Below, piece by piece: positions 14,033 to 18,359 of a stretch of 18,359 nucleotides of DNA. The stretch comes from Asaia bogorensis (lineage in GTDB: Bacteria > Pseudomonadota > Alphaproteobacteria > Acetobacterales > Acetobacteraceae). Each line of letters opens with the position of its first letter. Positions within the stretch are counted from its first letter, which is position 1. Both the position numbers and the translations under genes were made by a program. The notes beneath the pieces are model-generated. The model had not been told where the DNA came from and did no database searches. It worked only from the letters and a program-made list of their open reading frames with translations. Where the stretch lies: assembly GCA_945873675.1 (NCBI GenBank), contig CAMCEP010000021.1:1-18359 (forward strand). Reading direction: 5' to 3'.

Positions 14033-15210
14033 GTGACACGCCGCGCATTGCGCCCCGGTTGTTGTTCTGGGGCACCGCGATTACGCAGCTTGTCGGTTGG
14101 GGCTGCCTTTTCACCCCCTTCCAATTGATGGTCGCGCCGATGGAAGCCGAACTTGGCTGGTCGCGCGTACTGATCTCGGGCGCATTCACCTGTGGTTTGC
14201 TGATATCGGGCCTGATCGCGGTGCCAGCGGGGCGCTGGCAGGATCGCCACGGCCCGCGCGGCATGATGACCGGCGGCGCGCTGCTGGGTGCCCTTTTGTT
14301 GGTGGCGTGGAGTTTTGTGTCTCACCCCATCGCCTTTGTTGTGATTTGGGTTCTGCTGGGTGCTGCGCATGCCACCTGTCTTTGGGGGCCGGCCATGGCG
14401 GTGGTGGTGGCGGAAGCGCGCGATGTGACGCGCAGCATCACGGCGATTACGCTGATCACGGGCTTCACCGGCACTATTTTCATTCCGCTGGTCGAAGCAC
14501 TCATCGGGCTATTCGGCTGGCGGGATGCGTTGTCGGTGCTGGCGGTGATCCAGACAGGCTCTGCCGCGATCACGGGCTATATGCTGCGCCAGGCCGGGCC
14601 GCCGAAGCGCTTGGCGGAAAGTGCTGCGCCAGTGTCCTTAATGCGTCGCTTACGCGATCCGGTGTTTCTGGGCCTTGCCTTTTGCTTCGCGGCCCATGCT
14701 TTCATCGGCACGGGGCTTGGCGCGCATCTGGTGCTATTGCTGCGCGAACGCGGCTGGCCGGAAGCAACCGTCTTGCTGCTGGCCGCCGCGCATGGCCCAG
14801 GCCAGGTGGCGGCGCGGCTGGTGCTGTTCACGCTTGGCCGAGGTGTCGCCATGCGTCATGTCGGGCGCTTTGCCTTGCTGCTGCTGCCGATTGGCATGGC
14901 GCTATTTGCACTCGCGCCAGATAGCCTGGCGCTGACCATTGCCTTCATCATCGCCTGGGCGGTGGCGGATGGTTTGCTGACCATTCTGCGTGCGGCAGGT
15001 GTGGCGGAAATCATGGGTCGCGATGGTTTTGGCGCGACATCCGGCGCTCTATCCGCCTTTGCCGTGCTGCCGCGCACCGCAGCACCCCTGGCGCTGGCGC
15101 TGGTTTGGGACGCGGCCGGCGGCTATGGCCCGGTACCCTGGCTGCTGCTGGGGATTGCGCTTTTTGCGATGGCGAGTTTCTACGCGGCGTCTCGCCCGCG
15201 CGGTGCTTGA
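14029..15210 (+). CDS. Major facilitator superfamily transporter, substrate unknown
   Basis: The 393-residue protein has about twelve hydrophobic segments in two halves. The loop between helices 2 and 3 carries an MFS motif-A-like sequence, GRWQDRHGPRGMM. The likely start is GTG 14029, which overlaps the nadK stop (GTGTGA). The sequence gives no clear substrate; the style is that of the broad monocarboxylate/YbfB-like MFS groups in Proteobacteria. Its stop codon falls on the first bases of the palindromic repeat at 15209-15308, although the C-terminus (AASRPRGA) looks like a normal MFS end, with no sign of truncation. Confidence 0.88.
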   Translation: MSDTPRIAPRLLFWGTAITQLVGWGCLFTPFQLMVAPMEAELGWSRVLISGAFTCGLLISGLIAVPAGRWQDRHGPRGMMTGGALLGALLLVAWSFVSHPIAFVVIWVLLGAAHATCLWGPAMAVVVAEARDVTRSITAITLITGFTGTIFIPLVEALIGLFGWRDALSVLAVIQTGSAAITGYMLRQAGPPKRLAESAAPVSLMRRLRDPVFLGLAFCFAAHAFIGTGLGAHLVLLLRERGWPEATVLLLAAAHGPGQVAARLVLFTLGRGVAMRHVGRFALLLLPIGMALFALAPDSLALTIAFIIAWAVADGLLTILRAAGVAEIMGRDGFGATSGALSAFAVLPRTAAPLALALVWDAAGGYGPVPWLLLGIALFAMASFYAASRPRGA

Positions 15211-15308
15211 GCATTTTCAAGCCAAGTGTGAACACTTGGCGGCTCGGAAAATGCGATCCAACAAAGCTTAGAGCTTTTTCCGTGAGCCAACGCGAACGGA
15301 AAACGCTC
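15209..15308. repeat. Double-hairpin palindromic intergenic repeat with imperfect terminal inverted repeats
   Basis: The ends are GAGCATTTTC (15209-15218) and GAAAACGCTC (15299-15308), inverted at nine of ten bases. Hairpin one nests two stems. GCATTTTC (15211-15218) pairs with GAAAATGC (15247-15254). Within it, GCCAAGTG (15221-15228) pairs with CACTTGGC (15233-15240) around TGAA. Hairpin two pairs GAGCTTTTTCCGT (15271-15283) with ACGGAAAACGCTC (15296-15308), with 12 of 13 bases matching and a 12-base loop. Short GAGCATTTTC/GGAAAATGC elements of this style are dispersed in many alphaproteobacterial genomes, as I recall. It lies between two convergent genes and may also stop transcription both ways. 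Copy number in this genome cannot be seen from one window. Confidence 0.8.
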
Positions 15309-15312
15309 CAAT

Positions 15313-15429
15313 TCAGTTTGAGCTGCGATTGCCGCCCACGCCGCCACCAACATAACCACCACGCGCACCGCTGCCTTCACAGGCGGCCAGCCCAATCAGC
15401 AGCAGCGCGGCAAGAAAACACCGCGTCAT
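15313..15429 (-). CDS. Small glycine-rich lipoprotein, 38 residues
   Basis: The product has a basic-hydrophobic signal (MTRCFLAALLLIGLAAC) ending in the lipobox LAAC, with the lipidated cysteine at residue 17. The 21-residue mature tail (EGSGARGGYVGGGVGG...) is rich in Gly and Ser. It has the look of the tiny entericidin-type or orphan lipoproteins, but I recognise no named family. The start ATG overlaps the TGA of the upstream OppF-like gene (ATGA), the same coupling used across the window, which is the main argument that it is translated. It ends five bases from the palindromic repeat. Glu at the position after Cys would not act as the Asp-type inner-membrane retention signal, so outer-membrane sorting is expected by the enterobacterial rule. 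Confidence 0.68.
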   Translation of the reverse strand: MTRCFLAALLLIGLAACEGSGARGGYVGGGVGGNRSSN

Positions 15430-16427
15430 GATTGATCGTTCAAATGGCAGGCGCTGCGCTGACCGGGCGCGATTTCACGCAGCTTCGGCACTTCCACCCG
15501 GCAGCGTTCCATCGCCATTGGGCAACGCGGATGGAAATGGCAACCAGGCGGCGGGTTGATGGGGGAAGGTATTTCCCCCTTCACCACGCTGAAAGCGCGC
15601 TTGCGGTTTTCAATCCGCGGCACGGAATCAAGCAAGGACCGCGTATAGGGGTGATTGGGCCGGCGGAAGACGGTTTCCGTATCCGCTTCTTCCACCACGC
15701 GCCCGAGATACATGATCACCACGCGATCCGACAGATGTTCCACCACACCAAGATCATGGCTGATGAAAAGATAGGTCAGATCAAGTTCTTTCCTGAGGCG
15801 CATGAACAGGTTCAGGATTTGCGCCTGGATCGAAACATCCAGCGCCGCCACGGCTTCATCGCACACAATGAAATCCGGCTTCACCGCCAGCGCGCGTGCA
15901 ATGCCGATGCGCTGGCGTTGCCCGCCCGAGAATTGATGCGGATAGCGGCGCTTGAAGCCCGGGTCCAAGCCCGCGCGGCGCATTTGCTCATCCACATAAT
16001 CATCAAAGGCGGCACCGTCCAAAAGCCCATGCACGCGCGGCGCCTCACCCACAATATCCAGAACACGCATGCGCGGATTGAGCGACGCATAGGGGTCCTG
16101 GAAAATCATTTGGGTGCGGAGTTTCATCTGCCGCGCCTCGGCCCCTGTCAGCGCCTTGATGTCCCGGCCATCGCGCAGAATGGTGCCTTCGGTTGGCGGC
16201 AGAATACCCGCCACCATGCGCCCAAGCGTGGATTTGCCGCAGCCCGATTCACCCACCAGCCCCACAACCTCACCCTTGCGGACGGTCAGGTTCACGCGGT
16301 CCACCGCATGCACCACTTCTTCGCGCACCGGCGCGCCCAGGCGCTGCGCGATACGTCCGGCAAAATCGAGCTTCTTTTCAAAACGGCGCGTGATGTCGCG
16401 CAGTTCCAGCATCGGTGCGTCGTTCAT
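15426..16427 (-). CDS. Peptide/nickel-type ABC transporter ATP-binding protein, OppF/DppF-like
   Basis: This is one of the two ATPases of a binding-protein-dependent peptide-type importer. Of 333 residues, the Walker A motif is GESGCGKS (59-66), the signature is FSGGQ (166-170), and Walker B ends in Asp190-Glu191. The switch histidine is His224 (ISHD). After the DE pair the sequence is AVAALDVS, where the usual motif is PVSALDVS. The C-terminal oligo_HPY region (about 255-333) contains PYTRSLL and four cysteines at 296, 302, 309 and 327. This is the arrangement known to bind a [4Fe-4S] cluster in some DppF/DppD-type ATPases. A helical insertion before the Walker A motif (about 20-38) is typical of the F subunit. 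Both ends overlap neighbours by ATGA. The substrate is unknown. Confidence 0.93.
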   Translation of the reverse strand: MNDAPMLELRDITRRFEKKLDFAGRIAQRLGAPVREEVVHAVDRVNLTVRKGEVVGLVGESGCGKSTLGRMVAGILPPTEGTILRDGRDIKALTGAEARQMKLRTQMIFQDPYASLNPRMRVLDIVGEAPRVHGLLDGAAFDDYVDEQMRRAGLDPGFKRRYPHQFSGGQRQRIGIARALAVKPDFIVCDEAVAALDVSIQAQILNLFMRLRKELDLTYLFISHDLGVVEHLSDRVVIMYLGRVVEEADTETVFRRPNHPYTRSLLDSVPRIENRKRAFSVVKGEIPSPINPPPGCHFHPRCPMAMERCRVEVPKLREIAPGQRSACHLNDQS

Positions 16428-17407
16428 GCGGCCTCCGACGCGTCAAGATGGGGGTGGACGCAGCGCGCTTCGCGCCCTGGCAGGATTTCCGCCAGCACGG
16501 GTTCGGCCAAGCAAGCTTCGGAAGCACGCGGGCATCGCGCGCGAAAGGCGCAGCCTTGTGGTAAATTCAACAATGAAGGCGTCATACCAGGGATTTGACG
16601 CAGCGCCTCACCCCGCTTGTTGCGGCTGGGGACGGACCCGATCAGCCCATGGGTATAGGGATGCAAGGGCTTATCCAGCACGTCGCCGACCGCGCCCTTT
16701 TCCACAATGCGCCCGGCATACATCACCGCAATATCATCCGCGAGGCCGGCAACCACCGAAAGATCATGCGTAATCCAGATCATGGAAGTGCCGGTGGTGG
16801 CGCAAAGCTTCTGCACCTCGGCCAAAATTTGTCCCTGAATGGTGACATCCAAGGCGGTGGTCGGTTCATCGGCAACAATCAATTGCGGTTCATGCAATAG
16901 CGCAATCGCAATAGCCACACGTTGACGCATGCCACCCGAAAACTGATGCGGATACGCCTTCAGCCTTTCATCCGGGGAAGGAATGCCCACCATACCGAGC
17001 GTATCGCGTGCCCGCTGGCGGGCTTCTTCCTTCGAGACCTTCTTATGCGCCAAAACCGTTTCGATCATCTGCGTATCAATGCGCAGCACCGGGTTCAGCG
17101 TCATCATCGGGTCCTGGAAAATCATGGCGATGCGGTTGCCCCGCAAATCGCGCATTTCTTCTTCGGATAGTTTGGCCAGATCGCGCCCCTGAAACAGGAT
17201 GGACCCGCCCGCAATGCGCCCGGGCGGATCAACCAGGCCGATGATGGAAAAGCCCGTGACGGATTTGCCGGAACCGGATTCACCGACCAGCCCCATCACC
17301 TTGCCGCGGCCAACGGAGAAAGAAACGCCATCCACCGCCTTCACCACGCCAGCGCGGGTGAAGAAATGCGTCTGCAGATCGCGAACTTCGAGGGTAGGTG
17401 CCGTCAT
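16424..17407 (-). CDS. Peptide/nickel-type ABC transporter ATP-binding protein, OppD/DppD-like
   Basis: The second ATPase of the importer, 327 residues. Walker A is GESGSGKS (42-49), the Q loop FQDP (97-100), the signature FSGGM (157-161), Walker B VADEP with Asp180-Glu181, and the switch His214 (ITHD). The C-terminal oligopeptide-transporter region has HPYTHGL and cysteines at 286, 292, 299 and 316, the same Cys pattern as the partner. Strong similarity of both ATPases to Opp/Dpp subunits is evident, but it does not separate dipeptide, oligopeptide, glutathione or nickel systems. The start lies four bases after the permease stop and the stop overlaps the OppF-like start. Confidence 0.94.
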   Translation of the reverse strand: MTAPTLEVRDLQTHFFTRAGVVKAVDGVSFSVGRGKVMGLVGESGSGKSVTGFSIIGLVDPPGRIAGGSILFQGRDLAKLSEEEMRDLRGNRIAMIFQDPMMTLNPVLRIDTQMIETVLAHKKVSKEEARQRARDTLGMVGIPSPDERLKAYPHQFSGGMRQRVAIAIALLHEPQLIVADEPTTALDVTIQGQILAEVQKLCATTGTSMIWITHDLSVVAGLADDIAVMYAGRIVEKGAVGDVLDKPLHPYTHGLIGSVPSRNKRGEALRQIPGMTPSLLNLPQGCAFRARCPRASEACLAEPVLAEILPGREARCVHPHLDASEAA

Positions 17408-17411
17408 GTGC

Positions 17412-18323
17412 TTATTTCTTCAATCGCGGGTTCAGCACATCACGCAATTGATCGCCAACCAGATTGATGGAGACAATCGTAATCAGCAGCGCAATGCCGG
17501 GATAGAAGGAAATCCAGTATTTGCCGGAAAGCATGTATTCATACCCATTGGCGATCAGCAGGCCGAGCGATGGTTCCGTGATGGGCACACCAAGACCAAG
17601 AAAGGAAAGGGTCGCTTCCAGCGCAATGGCGCGCGCCACCTGCATGGTGCCCACCACAATCAAAGGCGGCAGGCAATTGGGCAGCAAATGGCGAAACAAC
17701 ACGCGATGCGTCGGCAAGGCCAAGCACTGCGCCGCTTCAATATATTCCCGCCGTCTTTCCACCAGCGCCGTGCCACGCACTGTGCGCGCGTAATAGGCCC
17801 ATTCCACCAGCACCAGCGCGATCACCACATTCATGACGCCCTTGCCAAGGAAAGCCAGGATCATGAGTGCGGCCAGAATGGTCGGGAAGGAAAGCTGCAA
17901 ATCCACCAGACGCATGATCACGCTATCGGTCCGCCCACCGGCATAGGCGGCCAGCAAACCAAGCGATGCGCCAATCAGGCAGGCAATCAGCGCGGAACCC
18001 GCACCAACGGTCAGCGAAATCCGCAAGCCGTAGATGATGCCGGAGAGCATATCGCGCCCCTGATCATCCGTGCCCAACAGGAAGGTGAAACCCGCACCAC
18101 CCACCGTGCCGGGTTCCATACGCCCATCCATGATGTCAAGTTCAGCCAAATCATAAGGGTTTTGTGGCGTGATCCAGGGCGCGAAGATGGCGAGCAAGGC
18201 AATGATGATGAATACCACCAGCCCACCCAGTGCAACCTTGCTTTCGGCGAATTCGGACACGAAGCGCCGAAAAGGCGTTTCCACCTTATCGGCGATTTTG
18301 GCGGGGATGACAGCGTCGCTCAT
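17412..18323 (-). CDS. Peptide/nickel-type ABC transporter permease, OppC/DppC-like
   Basis: This 303-residue inner-membrane permease has an N-terminal cytoplasmic stretch (1-28), one membrane segment (30-50) and the LGTDDQGRDMLS motif (83-94) typical of the C permease. A core of about five helices follows. The EAA loop that docks the ATPases is at REYIEAAQCLALPTHRVLFR (192-211). The motif EATLSFLGLGVP (236-247) is also characteristic of the DppC group. The start overlaps the stop of the upstream B permease (ATGA). The solute-binding protein is not in the window. Confidence 0.94.
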   Translation of the reverse strand: MSDAVIPAKIADKVETPFRRFVSEFAESKVALGGLVVFIIIALLAIFAPWITPQNPYDLAELDIMDGRMEPGTVGGAGFTFLLGTDDQGRDMLSGIIYGLRISLTVGAGSALIACLIGASLGLLAAYAGGRTDSVIMRLVDLQLSFPTILAALMILAFLGKGVMNVVIALVLVEWAYYARTVRGTALVERRREYIEAAQCLALPTHRVLFRHLLPNCLPPLIVVGTMQVARAIALEATLSFLGLGVPITEPSLGLLIANGYEYMLSGKYWISFYPGIALLITIVSINLVGDQLRDVLNPRLKK

Positions 18324-18359
18324 GTGCCTTTGCTCTCCAGCCGGACGCGCGGGTCAAGC
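18320..18359 (-). CDS. C-terminal end of an OppB/DppB-like permease (partial)
   Basis: Twelve codons and a TGA are readable: LDPRVRLESKGT. LDPR(I/V)R is the usual ending of OppB/DppB permeases, and the stop overlaps the OppC-like start by ATGA. The remainder lies beyond the window, so the call rests on this short motif and on gene order. Confidence 0.7.
   Translation of the reverse strand, partial: LDPRVRLESKGT

Noticed and set aside
15432..16598. Plus-strand frame of 388 codons opposite the OppF-like gene
   Set aside because: It is the reverse of a clear ABC ATPase, His/Arg/Ala-rich, without any motif.
1..18359. Mobile elements, CRISPR arrays, tRNA genes, phage genes or toxin-antitoxin pairs
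   Set aside because: None was seen. Gene content and composition look like an ordinary chromosomal core region, apart from the palindromic repeat.

Overview
The window looks like chromosomal DNA of a GC-rich alphaproteobacterium, most likely of the Rhodospirillales/Acetobacteraceae type. The reasons are a COX15-type heme A synthase, a ChpT-like histidine phosphotransferase, a CheA with tandem CheW domains and a fused receiver, and a DUF3553 protein. This placement is from family knowledge and by eye; no database search was possible. Coding density is very high. Nearly every gene meets its operon neighbour in a 4-base ATGA (or GTGTGA) overlap, and these junctions fix most start codons.

Left edge (1-1127, minus strand): a GT2 polyprenyl-phosphate-type glycosyltransferase overlaps a VTT/TVP38-type membrane protein that runs off the window, probably an envelope-lipid module. 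Divergent from it (1198-3748, plus) are heme A synthase (ctaA/COX15) and the metallopeptidase subunit TldD.

Chemosensory operon (9908 down to 3806, minus): chpT-like, cheA, cheW, cheY, cheB, cheR. It encodes a kinase, a scaffold, a single-domain response regulator and both adaptation enzymes. No methyl-accepting receptor, CheD or CheZ is in the window. CheA is a hybrid kinase (HPt - kinase - CheW - CheW - REC) without a recognisable P2 domain. The first gene resembles ChpT, the phosphotransferase of the CckA-CtrA pathway. Its place at the head of a che operon is the most interesting feature here. The cheA-W-Y-B-R order and the CheA receiver recall, from memory, the Che1 operon of Azospirillum brasilense.

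Central plus-strand block (9961-15210): DUF3553 protein, TauE/SafE permease, MoaA, a small membrane-anchored coiled-coil protein, a Nit-type amidase, NAD kinase and an MFS transporter. The last three (amidase, NAD kinase, MFS) are translationally coupled and suggest a metabolite or redox housekeeping operon.

Right edge (18359 down to 15313, minus): a peptide/nickel-type ABC importer, with the OppB-like C-terminus at the edge, then the OppC-, OppD- and OppF-like genes. A previously easy-to-miss 38-residue lipoprotein overlaps the end of the OppF-like gene by ATGA. Between the MFS gene and this lipoprotein lies a 100-bp double-hairpin palindromic repeat.

There is no stretch above 300 bases without a gene. 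I saw no tRNA, rRNA, CRISPR array, transposase or phage gene.
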